Below are positions 6,344 to 15,305 of a stretch of 33,426 bases of DNA, piece by piece. Made by a program: the position numbers and the translations under genes. The notes beneath the pieces were generated by a model that did not search any database, was not told where the DNA came from, and saw nothing but the letters and a program-made list of their open reading frames with translations. The DNA lies in the NCBI GenBank assembly GCA_947585865.1, contig CANPXH010000025.1:1-33426 (forward strand), read 5' to 3'. This stretch comes from an uncultured Clostridia bacterium. GTDB taxonomy: Bacteria > Bacillota > Clostridia > Lachnospirales > CAG-274. Position 1 is the first letter of the stretch. Every line of letters begins with the position of its first letter.

Positions 6344-8638
6344 ATGAATATCATTTTGGCAAAAACTGCGGGCTTCTGCTTTGGAGTAAAGCGGGCGGTG
6401 GACTATGCCTACAGCCGTGCAGGAGAGAAAAATGTATATACCTTCGGACCTATTATCCACAATAAGGAGGTAACAGGGGATCTGGAAAAAAAGGGCATCA
6501 AAGTCACAGAGGACTTTGACTCGGCAATAGGCGGAGAGCTTATAATACGTTCCCACGGCGTACCGCCTTCAATATATGAGGAAATAGAAAAAAGAGGTAT
6601 AAAATACAAGGACTGTACTTGTCCTTTCGTAAAGAAAATACACAACATAGTCAATGAAAATTACCACGGTCTGGGGAAGAAAATAATAATAATAGGCAAC
6701 GGCAGGCACCCTGAGGTAATAGGTATAAACGGCTGGAGCGACAATACCGCTGTCATAATCAACTCGGCGGAGGAGGCAAAGGCCTTTGTGCCGGAAGAGG
6801 GCGAATATGCCCTTGTGGTGCAGACCACGTTCCAAACAGATGTGTTTGACGAAATAATCCATATATTAAAGGACAAAAGTGACAAAATACAAATATACGA
6901 TACCATATGCTCGGCGACCGAGGACAGGCAAAAGGAGGCTGTGGAGATCGCCAAGAACGTGGATGTAATGATCGTGCTGGGCGATAAAAGCAGCTCAAAT
7001 ACCGCTAAATTATACGAAATCAGTAAAAAATATTGTAAAAATGTATTTTTATGTGAAACAATTTGTGATTTAGAGTTGCAAAAGTTTCAAAAAAATGTTA
7101 AAATTGGTATAACTGCCGGTGCATCCACGCCATCGGTTATAATAAAGGAGGCTGTAAGTTTTATGAGCGAAATTGAAAACAAATCTTTTGAGGAGATGAT
7201 TGACAGTTCTATGGTCACTCTCAGAACAGGTGACGTAGTAAAGGGTACTGTTATCAGTGTAGCAGATACCGGCGAGGTTTCTGTGAATTTGGGCTATAAG
7301 TCAGACGGTATTATCAGCAGGGCTGACTTTTCAGACGATCCCAATGTAGATCCTGCTGATGTAGTTAAACCCGGCGACGAGATCGATGTATTTGTTGTAA
7401 GGGTAAATGACGGTGAGGGAAATGTCCAGCTTTCCAAAAAGAAGGCTGATGCCGACAAGAATTATGCTGTTATTGAAGAAGCATATGCAAACGGCTCTAC
7501 CGTAAAGGCCAAGGTAACCGATGTGGTTAAGGGTGGACTTATCGGTCTTTCAGACGGTGTAAGAGTGTTTATTCCTTCTTCACAGATATCAAATAGATAT
7601 GTGGAGGATCTTTCCACTTTCATAGGTAATGAATATGACTTTGAGATCTTGGAGTTCGACAAGGCTAAGAGAAGAGTCGTTCTGGGCAGAAAGGCTCTCG
7701 TTCAGAAAGAGATAGACGAAAAGAAGGCACAGGTATTCGCATCTATCCATCCTACAGACAGGATAGAAGGTACGGTAAGCCGTATCGTTGACTTCGGTGC
7801 TTTCGTTGACCTAGGCGGCGTAGACGGTCTTATCCACATTTCAGAAATGAGCTGGGGCAGGGTAAAGAAGGTATCCGATGTGCTCAGCGTAGGCGATAAG
7901 GTCACCGTTACGGTGCTTGACGTTAATCCCGAAAAGGGCAAGATATCATTATCACTTAAGGACCTTAACGCAGACCCATGGCTCACAGCGGCAACCAAGT
8001 ATGCCGTAGGCAATGTGGTAACGGGCAAGGTAGTAAGGATGGTGCCCTTCGGTGCTTTCGTAGAGCTTGAAGAGGGCGTAGACGGTCTTGTTCACATTTC
8101 TCAGATAGCATACAAGCATGTTGAAAAGCCCGAGGATGAGCTTGAGATAGGCCAGGAGATACAGGCTAAGGTAACGGAGCTGGATCTTGAGAACAAGAAG
8201 ATAAGCCTCAGCATAAAGGAAACTCTTGAAAGACCTGCAAGAACTCCTAAGGCAGAGGAGACTCTCGAAGATGAAGAAAAGTCTGTTGCAGACAAGGTGA
8301 CTGATGCAGTGAAGGATACTGCAAATAAGGTCAACGACAAGGTTGAAGAGATAGTAAGCTCTCCCGAAGTGGCAAAGGTGGTAGACGCAGTGAAGGATAC
8401 TGCCGAAAAGGTAAGCGACAAGGTAGAGGAGATAGTCAATTCACCTGAGGTGGAAAAAGCAGTGGACACATTAAAGGATACTGCCGAAAAAGCTGTGAGC
8501 AAGATATCCGAAAAGCTTGAGAAGCTCGCCGACAAGGTAGAGGACAAGATAGAGGAAATAAAGGAAAAAGCCGAAGAAAAGGCTGAGGAAAAGGCTGAAC
8601 AGGTTGAAGAGAAGGCTGAGGATAAGCCCGAAGAATAA
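6344..8638 (+). CDS. ispH: IspH-ribosomal protein S1 fusion (HMBPP reductase + S1 domains)
   Basis: A 764-residue fusion. Residues 1-275 are 4-hydroxy-3-methylbut-2-enyl diphosphate reductase, last step of the MEP isoprenoid pathway. The [4Fe-4S] cysteines are C12 (GFCFGVKRA), C93 (DCTCPF) and C189 ([11 protein letters not shown]); H40, H122 and E124 (HPEV) bind substrate. Residues about 295-367, 382-452, 470-540 and 555-625 are four S1 RNA-binding domains, as in ribosomal protein S1. Residues 630-764 form a charged Lys/Glu tail with three 27-residue repeats. IspH-S1 fusions are known in Clostridia; the repeat tail is less usual. A promoter and ribosome-binding site sit at the domain junction (7076-7165). 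Isoleucine codons shift from mostly ATA in the IspH half toward ATC/ATT in the S1 half. Confidence 0.93.
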   Translation: MNIILAKTAGFCFGVKRAVDYAYSRAGEKNVYTFGPIIHNKEVTGDLEKKGIKVTEDFDSAIGGELIIRSHGVPPSIYEEIEKRGIKYKDCTCPFVKKIHNIVNENYHGLGKKIIIIGNGRHPEVIGINGWSDNTAVIINSAEEAKAFVPEEGEYALVVQTTFQTDVFDEIIHILKDKSDKIQIYDTICSATEDRQKEAVEIAKNVDVMIVLGDKSSSNTAKLYEISKKYCKNVFLCETICDLELQKFQKNVKIGITAGASTPSVIIKEAVSFMSEIENKSFEEMIDSSMVTLRTGDVVKGTVISVADTGEVSVNLGYKSDGIISRADFSDDPNVDPADVVKPGDEIDVFVVRVNDGEGNVQLSKKKADADKNYAVIEEAYANGSTVKAKVTDVVKGGLIGLSDGVRVFIPSSQISNRYVEDLSTFIGNEYDFEILEFDKAKRRVVLGRKALVQKEIDEKKAQVFASIHPTDRIEGTVSRIVDFGAFVDLGGVDGLIHISEMSWGRVKKVSDVLSVGDKVTVTVLDVNPEKGKISLSLKDLNADPWLTAATKYAVGNVVTGKVVRMVPFGAFVELEEGVDGLVHISQIAYKHVEKPEDELEIGQEIQAKVTELDLENKKISLSIKETLERPARTPKAEETLEDEEKSVADKVTDAVKDTANKVNDKVEEIVSSPEVAKVVDAVKDTAEKVSDKVEEIVNSPEVEKAVDTLKDTAEKAVSKISEKLEKLADKVEDKIEEIKEKAEEKAEEKAEQVEEKAEDKPEE
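7076..7104 (+). promoter_or_regulatory. Candidate internal promoter for the S1 part
   Basis: TTGCAA (7076-7081), a 17-bp spacer and TAAAAT (7099-7104) fall in a markedly AT-rich stretch inside the ispH coding region, about 60 bp before an internal start codon. It could produce a shorter mRNA encoding only the S1 domains. Confidence 0.45.
7144..7165 (+). promoter_or_regulatory. Internal ribosome-binding site and start for free S1 protein
   Basis: AAAGGAGG (7144-7151) is followed 11 bases later by an in-frame ATG (7163) that encodes M274, exactly where IspH ends and the S1 domains begin. The resulting protein ([12 protein letters not shown]...) would have 491 residues and start as stand-alone clostridial S1 proteins do. 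Confidence 0.5.
8294..8536 (+). repeat. Three tandem 81-nt coding repeats in the S1 tail
   Basis: Residues 651, 678 and 705 of the fusion protein begin near-identical 27-residue units (KVxDAVKDTAxKVxDKVEEI, then a SPEV turn). They predict amphipathic helices. The third unit has diverged in its second half. Confidence 0.75.
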
Positions 8639-8659
8639 AAATAAAGAGAGGTATTTTAT

Positions 8660-9799
8660 ATGTTAAAAAGATTTTTGGCGCTTGCTATGGCAGGCACAAT
8701 GGCACTTACAATGGTTGGCTGCGGCGGCAGCGGCGCAAATGAGTCAGCCGAGGGCGGCAGCGACGTTATTAAGATAGGCGGTATAGGACCTCTTACAGGC
8801 GATGCTGCAAGCTACGGCGTTTCCACAAAGAACGGCGCAGAGATAGCAGTTGAAGAGATCAATGCGGCAGGCGGCGTTGAAGGTATGCAGATGGAGCTCT
8901 TGTTTGAGGATGATGAGTGTGATGAGCAGAAGTCAGTAAACGCATACAGCACACTTATGGATCAGGGCATCAATGTGCTCGTAGGCTCCGTTACAAGCGC
9001 TTGCTCTATAGCAGTGAGCGGAGAAAGCCAAAAAGACGGTATATTACAGATCACTCCAAGCGGTTCAGCAAAGGAATGTACCGCAACTCCCAACGCTTTC
9101 AGAATTTGCTTCACCGATCCTTTGCAGGGTCAGGTAATGGCAGAATACATTCAGCAGCAGGGTCTTTCAAAGGCGGCTGTTATATATAACAACGGCGACG
9201 AATACAGCAAGGGCATACATGATGCTTTTGTTGAGAAGTTTGCCGAGCTTGGCGGACAGATCGTAGCCGATGAGTCTTTTACAACGGGAGATGTTGACTT
9301 CAAGACTCAGCTCACAAAGATAAAGAGCAGCGGCGCAGATTGTCTGTTCCTTCCATTCTATTACACAGAAGTTGCTTATGTTTCCGAGCAGGCTGCTTCT
9401 CTCGGCTTAGGTCTTCCTATGTTTGGATGTGACGGCTGGGACGGCGTTATCAAGCAGTTGAACGGCGACACTACAAATATTGAGGGCGGTACCTTCTTAA
9501 CACCTTTCGTTCCTACAGACAGTGATGAGAAGATACAGGCCTTCGTAAGCGCATATAATGAGAAGTTCGGTGCGGATCCCGATCAGTTTGCGGCAGACGG
9601 CTATGATGCTATATATGCTATTAAGCTTGCCGTAGAGCAGACAGGCGGAGATCTTTCCAACGATGCACTTATCGATGCTATGACCAAGATCACTTTAAAC
9701 GGCCTTACAGGCGATATGACCTTTGATGAAAACGGCGAACCCAACAAGTCAGCTAAGGTTGCTGTTATTGAAAATGGCGCTTACACAGCTAAGAACTGA
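8660..9799 (+). CDS. livJ: Branched-chain amino acid ABC transporter, substrate-binding lipoprotein
   Basis: A 379-residue extracytoplasmic solute-binding protein of the LivJ/LivK family. The signal peptide ends in lipobox MVGC with acylated Cys21, followed by a Gly/Ser-rich linker. The periplasmic-binding fold starts at IKIGGIGPLTGDAASYG, with the ligand-contact segment VGSVTSACSIAVSG and SGSAKECTA. Leu, Ile and Val are the expected ligands, but close relatives bind other amino acids or amides. It lies 21 bp after ispH-S1 and is separated from the permease genes by a hairpin (9817-9847), which would let the binding protein be made in excess. Isoleucine codons are less ATA-biased than in neighbours, fitting high expression. 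Confidence 0.92.
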   Translation: MLKRFLALAMAGTMALTMVGCGGSGANESAEGGSDVIKIGGIGPLTGDAASYGVSTKNGAEIAVEEINAAGGVEGMQMELLFEDDECDEQKSVNAYSTLMDQGINVLVGSVTSACSIAVSGESQKDGILQITPSGSAKECTATPNAFRICFTDPLQGQVMAEYIQQQGLSKAAVIYNNGDEYSKGIHDAFVEKFAELGGQIVADESFTTGDVDFKTQLTKIKSSGADCLFLPFYYTEVAYVSEQAASLGLGLPMFGCDGWDGVIKQLNGDTTNIEGGTFLTPFVPTDSDEKIQAFVSAYNEKFGADPDQFAADGYDAIYAIKLAVEQTGGDLSNDALIDAMTKITLNGLTGDMTFDENGEPNKSAKVAVIENGAYTAKN

Positions 9800-9816
9800 T
9801 ATCGGCATTTTGTTTT

Positions 9817-9847
9817 AAAAGGGCTGTAAACTTTTTACAGCCCTTTT
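9817..9847 (+). terminator. Intercistronic hairpin (partial terminator or mRNA stabiliser)
   Basis: A perfect 14-bp stem, AAAAGGGCTGTAAA (9817-9830) with its complement at 9834-9847, closes a CTT loop between livJ and livH. The stem ends in TTTT. Such hairpins commonly set the binding protein to permease ratio. Confidence 0.8.
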
Positions 9848-9874
9848 ATGTGTTAATGGATAAGGAGGTGCAGT

Positions 9875-10762
9875 ATGGACTTTATACAGCAGTTTATAAA
9901 CGGTTTGAGTCTTGGCAGCATTTATGCGCTTATTGCCCTTGGCTACACTATGGTCTACGGTATTGCCAAGATGCTTAACTTTGCTCACGGTGACGTAATT
10001 ATGGTAGGTGCATACGTGCTTTCCGTTGCGGCGGTGCATATGGGGCTCTCTCCCTTAATGAGCATATTGATCCCCGTTGCGGTTTGTATGCTTGCCTGTA
10101 CGGTGCTGGGCGTAACTATAGAAAAAATTGCATATAAGCCCCTGAGAAATGCCTCTCCTCTTGCCGTTCTCATAACGGCCATAGGCGTCAGTTATTTTCT
10201 TCAAAGTGTGGCTTTGCTCATATTCGGCTCAAATCAGAGAAAGGTAAACTCGGTCATACCTAAGTTTTCCGTGAGTTTGGGAGAGATACATCTTTCCGGC
10301 GAGGCTATCACAACCCTTGTCGTTACAGTTATAATTATGATATGCCTTGTCCTTTTCATAAACTTTACCAAAGTGGGCAAGGCTATGAGAGCCGTTTCGG
10401 AAGATAAGGGAGCCGCTCAGCTTATGGGCGTAAGCGTCAACACAACAATATCTTTGACGTTTGCAATAGGCTCATTCCTTGCGGCTATAGCGAGCATACT
10501 CTTTGTAAGCTCCTACGGCTTTGTAGGCCCGTATTCGGGAGCCATGCCGGGCATAAAGGCATTCGTTGCCGCAGTTTTGGGCGGCATAGGCTCTATCCCC
10601 GGCGCCATGCTGGGCGGCATAATACTGGGCATTATAGAGAGTATGGCAAAGGCGTATATTTCCACAGAGCTTGCAGATGCAATAGTATTTTCCGTGCTTA
10701 TAATAGTTCTCCTTGTGAAGCCTACGGGCTTCCTAGGCAGAAAGACCATAACTAAGGTGTAA
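9875..10762 (+). CDS. livH: Branched-chain amino acid ABC transporter permease LivH
   Basis: A 295-residue membrane protein with about eight hydrophobic helices. It begins MDFIQQFINGLSLGSIYALIALGYTMVYG, a hallmark of LivH, and carries KVGKAMRAVSEDKGAAQLMG, the cytoplasmic loop that docks the ATPases, and the GGIGSIPGAMLGG segment near the C terminus. It pairs with LivM to form the inner-membrane channel. AAGGAGGTG lies 6 bases before the ATG. The livM gene follows after 12 bases. Confidence 0.94.
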   Translation: MDFIQQFINGLSLGSIYALIALGYTMVYGIAKMLNFAHGDVIMVGAYVLSVAAVHMGLSPLMSILIPVAVCMLACTVLGVTIEKIAYKPLRNASPLAVLITAIGVSYFLQSVALLIFGSNQRKVNSVIPKFSVSLGEIHLSGEAITTLVVTVIIMICLVLFINFTKVGKAMRAVSEDKGAAQLMGVSVNTTISLTFAIGSFLAAIASILFVSSYGFVGPYSGAMPGIKAFVAAVLGGIGSIPGAMLGGIILGIIESMAKAYISTELADAIVFSVLIIVLLVKPTGFLGRKTITKV

Positions 10763-10774
10763 GGGTGGTATATC

Positions 10775-11719
10775 ATGAAGAATAAAAAAAATATTGTTTA
10801 TATGGCCGTAGCCATAGCCGTATACCTGCTTTTATTTGCCTTGGTGGAAACGGGAACGGCCTCAAGGCAGATGCAGAATCTTATAGTACCTGTTCTTGTG
10901 AATATAATACTTGCTGTTTCTCTTAATCTTATAGTGGGCTTTTTGGGCGAGCTTACGCTGGGTCACGCAGGCTTTATGTCGGTAGGCGCCTATGCGGGCT
11001 GTATGTTTACGGTATACTGTGATCTTCCCGTGTATGCGGAATTGCCCATAGCCTTTGTGATAGGCGGACTTACAGCCGCTGCGTTCGGCTTTATAATAGG
11101 AATACCCGCCCTGCGCTTAAAGGGCGACTATTTGGCTATAGTGACACTGGGCTTTGGCGAGATAATAAGATCCATACTTAATTCAATGGATATAGTAGGC
11201 GGCTCAGGCGGTCTTAAGGGTATTGAAAAATCGGGGAATTACACTGTGGCATATGTGCTTACCATAATAACTCTCATTGTTATAAGCAATGTTATACACT
11301 CCTGCCACGGCCGTTCTATAAAGGCTATAAGAGATAATGTCATAGCTGCCGAGTCGGTAGGCGTAAATGTAGTGTATTACAAGATGTTTGCCTTCGTGCT
11401 CTCCGCCTTTTTTGCAGGAGTCGCAGGCGTGCTCTACGGTCAGAACCTGGGTATACTCAAGCCTGCCACATTTGACTTCAACAAGTCCATAGAGATACTT
11501 GTTATGGTGGTATTAGGCGGTATGGGAAACATAAAGGGCAGCATCATTGCGGCCATTATACTCACCGTACTCCCGGAGCTTTTGAGAGATCTGGCGGATT
11601 ACAGAATGCTTTTCTATGCTCTTGCCCTTATAATAATGATGCTCTTTAGCTCCAATCCTACATTGGTAGAGTTCAGACAGAGAATTTTCTCACGCAGGAA
11701 GAGGGAGGTAGAGAGATAA
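10775..11719 (+). CDS. livM: Branched-chain amino acid ABC transporter permease LivM
   Basis: A 314-residue permease with about nine to ten hydrophobic helices. The family motif LNLIVGFLGELTLGHAGFMSVGAYAG is split over residues 50-75, and RSIKAIRDNVIAAESVGVNV is the ATPase-docking loop. GGMGNIKGSIIAA marks the final helix pair. It ends in a basic RRKREVER tail, and its stop overlaps the start of livG by one base (TAATG). Confidence 0.94.
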   Translation: MKNKKNIVYMAVAIAVYLLLFALVETGTASRQMQNLIVPVLVNIILAVSLNLIVGFLGELTLGHAGFMSVGAYAGCMFTVYCDLPVYAELPIAFVIGGLTAAAFGFIIGIPALRLKGDYLAIVTLGFGEIIRSILNSMDIVGGSGGLKGIEKSGNYTVAYVLTIITLIVISNVIHSCHGRSIKAIRDNVIAAESVGVNVVYYKMFAFVLSAFFAGVAGVLYGQNLGILKPATFDFNKSIEILVMVVLGGMGNIKGSIIAAIILTVLPELLRDLADYRMLFYALALIIMMLFSSNPTLVEFRQRIFSRRKREVER

Positions 11720-12477
11720 TGGCATTGGTGGATATAAGACAACTGGGGATATCCTTCGGCGGTCTGAGAGCCGTTGACGATTTTCATCTGACTATGGATA
11801 ACGGTCAGCTTTACGGCCTTATCGGCCCCAACGGCGCAGGCAAGACCACTATATTCAATCTCCTTACGGGAGTTTATAAGCCTACCGAGGGTGAATTTTA
11901 CTTTGACGGTGAGCTTATGAACGGAAAGACCCCTATACAGATAAACAAAAAGGGCATTGCAAGAACGTTTCAGAACATAAGGCTTTTCAGCAATATGTCA
12001 GTTATAGATAATGTTAAGGTAGGCTTGCAGAACAAATACAGCTATTCCGTTGCCACAGGCATATTCCGCCTTCCCAAATTCGGCAGGATGGAGAAGGAAA
12101 TGACGGACAGGGCTATGGAGCTTTTAAAGATATTCGATCTCGACAACGAGGCGGAGCAGCTTGCCTCAAATCTGCCCTACGGCAAGCAAAGAAAGCTGGA
12201 GATAGCAAGAGCCTTGGCCACAGATCCCAAGCTTTTGCTTTTGGATGAGCCTGCCGCCGGTATGAATCCCAATGAGACCCAAGAGCTTATGAATACCATA
12301 AGCCTTATAAGGGAAAAATTTAATGTGTCCATACTCCTTATAGAGCACGATATGTCTCTTGTTATGGGCATATGCGAAAAAATAGTCGTGTTGGTGTACG
12401 GCAGAGTCATAGCCAACGGTCTGCCTGAGGAAATAAAGAACGATCCCAAGGTGATCGTAGCTTATTTGGGCGAATAA
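11719..12477 (+). CDS. livG: Branched-chain amino acid ABC transporter ATPase LivG
   Basis: A 252-residue cytoplasmic ATPase. Walker A is GPNGAGKTT, the signature motif is LPYGKQRKLEIARAL (the usual LivG variant of LSGGQ), and Walker B is LLLLDEPAAGMNP, followed by LIEHDMSLVMGICEKI with the switch histidine. The start codon overlaps the livM stop. It forms a heterodimer with LivF that powers uptake. Confidence 0.95.
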   Translation: MALVDIRQLGISFGGLRAVDDFHLTMDNGQLYGLIGPNGAGKTTIFNLLTGVYKPTEGEFYFDGELMNGKTPIQINKKGIARTFQNIRLFSNMSVIDNVKVGLQNKYSYSVATGIFRLPKFGRMEKEMTDRAMELLKIFDLDNEAEQLASNLPYGKQRKLEIARALATDPKLLLLDEPAAGMNPNETQELMNTISLIREKFNVSILLIEHDMSLVMGICEKIVVLVYGRVIANGLPEEIKNDPKVIVAYLGE

Positions 12478-12489
12478 GGAGGCGGAGAA

Positions 12490-13194
12490 ATGCTTAAGGT
12501 CACAGACTTGAACGTGTATTACGGTATGATCCATGCGATAAAGGGTATATCCTTTAATGTGGAGGAAGGGGAGATAGTCTCCCTCATAGGCGCCAACGGC
12601 GCAGGCAAGACCACCATACTCCATTCCGTATCCGGACTTATTCGCTCTGCAAGCGGCAGTGTTGAATTTATGGATAAGAACATCACCCATACTTCTGCCG
12701 ATAAAATAGTCAAGCTGGGGCTTGGCCATGTGCCTGAGGGCAGAAGGGTCTTTCAGCAGCTAACGGTCAATGAGAATTTGGATATGGGAGCCTATGCCGT
12801 TAAGGATAAGGCTGTTATAAAGAGGGAATACGAAAGGGTCATGGAGCTTTTTCCAAGGCTCAAGGAGAGGAGAAAGCAGCTTGCCGGCACTCTTTCGGGC
12901 GGCGAGCAGCAAATGCTTGCCATAGGCAGAGCCCTTATGAGCCATCCCAAAATGCTCCTTCTTGACGAACCCTCCATGGGTCTTGCCCCTATTGTCGTAA
13001 TGGATATATTTGATATTATAGAGACCTGTAATAAAGAGGGCACTACCATACTCCTTGTGGAGCAAAATGCTAAAATGGCGCTTTCCATTTCGGACAGGGC
13101 ATATGTGCTTGAAACGGGAAATATCGTTATGGAAGGAAATGCAAAGGATATGCTCAATGACGATAAGGTCAAGGAAGCATACCTTGGCGGCTGA
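12490..13194 (+). CDS. livF: Branched-chain amino acid ABC transporter ATPase LivF
   Basis: A 234-residue ATPase. Walker A is GANGAGKTT, the signature is LSGGEQQMLAIGRAL, and Walker B is LLLDEPSMGLAP, followed by VEQNAKMALSISDRAYVLETG, all characteristic of LivF. It lies 12 bases after livG with AAGGAGGCGG upstream. It is the last gene of the operon, and a terminator follows at 13204. Confidence 0.95.
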   Translation: MLKVTDLNVYYGMIHAIKGISFNVEEGEIVSLIGANGAGKTTILHSVSGLIRSASGSVEFMDKNITHTSADKIVKLGLGHVPEGRRVFQQLTVNENLDMGAYAVKDKAVIKREYERVMELFPRLKERRKQLAGTLSGGEQQMLAIGRALMSHPKMLLLDEPSMGLAPIVVMDIFDIIETCNKEGTTILLVEQNAKMALSISDRAYVLETGNIVMEGNAKDMLNDDKVKEAYLGG

Positions 13195-13203
13195 TATCAT
13201 ATC

Positions 13204-13229
13204 AAACGGCGGTTCATATCGCCGTTTTT
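13204..13229 (+). terminator. Intrinsic terminator of the liv operon
   Basis: AAACGGCG (13204-13211) pairs with CGCCGTTT (13220-13227) and continues into five Ts. Confidence 0.85.
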
Positions 13230-13307
13230 CATATTGACGGTTTATGGTGATGAAAAGCTGTGTACGGTCTTTATGTAATATATTTTATGTAAAAGGGAAA
13301 ATATCTG

Positions 13308-13336
13308 TTGAAATTTAACGTAAAATAGATTAAAAT
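13308..13336 (+). promoter_or_regulatory. Sigma-A promoter for the epimerase/O-acylation cluster
   Basis: TTGAAA (13308-13313), 17 bp, then TAAAAT (13331-13336) in an AT-rich 225-bp gap. The start codon is 84 bp downstream, leaving a leader of about 75 nt in which I see no known riboswitch. Confidence 0.6.
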
Positions 13337-13419
13337 ATTATTGGTTCGAGAATATATATATCAAGTTGTTTCGGTTTTGGCCGTATATGGCTTGACTAAA
13401 GATACGGGAGGCGTCTTTA

Positions 13420-14412
13420 ATGAAGGTGTTGTTGACAGGCTGCGGATTCATAGGCAGGAACATTTTGTATGCGCTGGCGGATAACGGCATAGATGCGGTC
13501 GTGCTGGACAGCGTAGAGGGTACGGAAAACTTTAGCCTGCCGGGATGCAGCTTTTACAGATGCGACATAACGGATCTTGATGCCGTAGGCAGTATACTGG
13601 ATGAACACAGCGACATAGAGATGGTTATACATTCCGCTATGGTATCTGCCGTAGCCAGTTCCGTTAAGGAGCCTTATGAATTTTATTTCAACAACGTTAT
13701 AGGTTCTCTTTCCTTCGTTCACCTTCTCAAGGACAGGGGCATTAAAAAAATAATATTTGCAAGCTCAGCCTCCGTATACGACGACGTGCCGGGATTTATG
13801 GTAACGGAACGTTCTCCCATGAAGCCGAGAAGCCCCTTTGGGCGCTCCAAATATATATTTGAGATGATGCTCAGGGATTTTTGCAATGCTTATGATATGT
13901 ACTGCATAGCCTTGAGATTTTTCAATCCCATAGGTATAGACCATTTTTACAACACAAGAGAAAACAAGCTGCCTCTCAAGACCGGCTCCAATCTTTTGGA
14001 GCGCATAATAAGGGTACATACAGGTGAGGACAGCCGCTTTATAATAAACGGAGACGACTGGAACACGAGAGACGGCACTTGTATAAGAGATTACATACAT
14101 ATAACCGATCTTGCCGCAGCCAATGCAAAGGCTGTGCTGGGCTTTGACGCTGCCTTTGAAAAGGCAGGCCCCCTGTATACCAATTATCTGAGTATAAATG
14201 TGGGAAGCGGCATAGATGTAACGGTAAAGGAATTTATAATAGCCTTTGAGAATATAACGGGAGAAAAGCTGCCCACTCATACGGGCCCCAGGCGTATAGG
14301 GGATATCGGCGGCAGCTATGCAAACATACAGCTTGCCAAAAGAGTTATCGGCTGGGAGCCTCAATACAGAGTGGAGGACGCCATAATAGACAGAGTTTCC
14401 ATTCTTGATTAA
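13420..14412 (+). CDS. NAD-dependent sugar epimerase/dehydratase (GalE-like SDR)
   Basis: A 330-residue extended short-chain dehydrogenase. The NAD-binding motif is TGCGFIGRN near the N terminus, and D48 lies in YRCDITD. It also has FASSASVYDD and, near the C terminus, NVGSGIDVTVKEFI and GGSYANIQLAKRVIGWEPQ, as in UDP-hexose 4-epimerases. Oddly, the catalytic YxxxK motif reads FGRSK: Phe at residue 140 replaces the Tyr, with Lys144 kept (codon TTT at 13837-13839). That would remove the general acid/base of the classical mechanism, so the enzyme may be altered or inactive, or use another residue. It begins a cluster of surface-polymer genes. The substrate is unknown. Confidence 0.82.
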   Translation: MKVLLTGCGFIGRNILYALADNGIDAVVLDSVEGTENFSLPGCSFYRCDITDLDAVGSILDEHSDIEMVIHSAMVSAVASSVKEPYEFYFNNVIGSLSFVHLLKDRGIKKIIFASSASVYDDVPGFMVTERSPMKPRSPFGRSKYIFEMMLRDFCNAYDMYCIALRFFNPIGIDHFYNTRENKLPLKTGSNLLERIIRVHTGEDSRFIINGDDWNTRDGTCIRDYIHITDLAAANAKAVLGFDAAFEKAGPLYTNYLSINVGSGIDVTVKEFIIAFENITGEKLPTHTGPRRIGDIGGSYANIQLAKRVIGWEPQYRVEDAIIDRVSILD

Positions 14413-14439
14413 AATATAAATGCAGACAGAAGGGGTCAT

Positions 14440-15291
14440 ATGAATAAAAGAGCAAACAGAGTTTATTGGCTGCTGCTCATAATGATATTTATAATGGGAG
14501 TTTGTATACTGGCGGATGAGAAGAGAGGGGAGGTACCCTCCGAGGTACCCGAAACGACTGCATCGGCTCCCGATGATGCGCAGCAGACCACACAGCCAAA
14601 TACGGAACAGACAAATGAGAGCACTACGGAGCAGACAGATGAAGGCACTACGGAGACCACAACCGCTGTTGATGTAAATGTGCTCAGCAGCTATTACAGG
14701 AATACCGTATTTACGGGAGACAGCATAATGACTGGCTTTGCCACATTTGTTTCGGGCAGGAAGACAGCGCCTGCATGGCTCAAGCAATGCACCTATCTTG
14801 CAAAGACAAGCTGGGGCATAGACGATGCGCTTAAGGGAACCAACGGGCCTATGTACGGCGGAAAGCCCCAAAGCCTGACAACATCCCTTGCGCTTATAAG
14901 ACCCGAAAAAATATTTGTAAATCTTGGCATAAATGAAATGAACGGACTGGGCTCTCCCGGCTATTCCATAGAAAAGCTTAACGGCAAATACGGAGAACTC
15001 ATATCCAATATAAAGACTGCGGCACCTGCCGCCAAGATATATGTCATGAGCGTCACTCCGTGTACTGCTGCCAAAGAGACCAGTATGTTCAACAATGCAA
15101 CTATAAGAAAGTTCAACCAGTCGCTGGAGGACAAGGCTCAGGAATGGGGAGTCATATATTTGGACTTTGCCTCAGAGTTCGGCGAGGCATTAGCTCCCGC
15201 ATATGCCAATGACGGGATACATCATACGGAAAAAGCGTTTAATGAAGTGTGGATACCATATTTGGAAAAAATAGCTTCCGAGAATAAATAA
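14440..15291 (+). CDS. SGNH/GDSL hydrolase, membrane anchored
   Basis: A 283-residue protein with one N-terminal transmembrane helix (about 9-25), a Thr/Glu/Gln-rich spacer (about 30-77) and an extracellular SGNH esterase or acyltransferase domain. The catalytic blocks are visible: S95 in FTGDSIM, the oxyanion glycine and N165 in NLGINEM, and D258/H261 in NDGIHHT. Such proteins beside MBOAT genes transfer or remove O-acetyl groups on cell-wall or capsular polymers. It lies 27 bp after the epimerase and 14 bp before a DUF4358 lipoprotein. Transferase versus esterase cannot be distinguished here. Confidence 0.85.
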   Translation: MNKRANRVYWLLLIMIFIMGVCILADEKRGEVPSEVPETTASAPDDAQQTTQPNTEQTNESTTEQTDEGTTETTTAVDVNVLSSYYRNTVFTGDSIMTGFATFVSGRKTAPAWLKQCTYLAKTSWGIDDALKGTNGPMYGGKPQSLTTSLALIRPEKIFVNLGINEMNGLGSPGYSIEKLNGKYGELISNIKTAAPAAKIYVMSVTPCTAAKETSMFNNATIRKFNQSLEDKAQEWGVIYLDFASEFGEALAPAYANDGIHHTEKAFNEVWIPYLEKIASENK

Positions 15292-15305
15292 AGGAGATAT
15301 GTTTT

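Noticed and set aside
8101..8547. A 148-aa Ser/Thr-rich ORF on the minus strand
   Set aside because: It mirrors the Lys/Glu repeats of the S1 tail on the opposite strand. It has no ribosome-binding site, and the plus-strand gene is certain.
13765..14871. A 368-aa minus-strand ORF
   Set aside because: It is antisense to the epimerase and SGNH genes, which carry intact family motifs.
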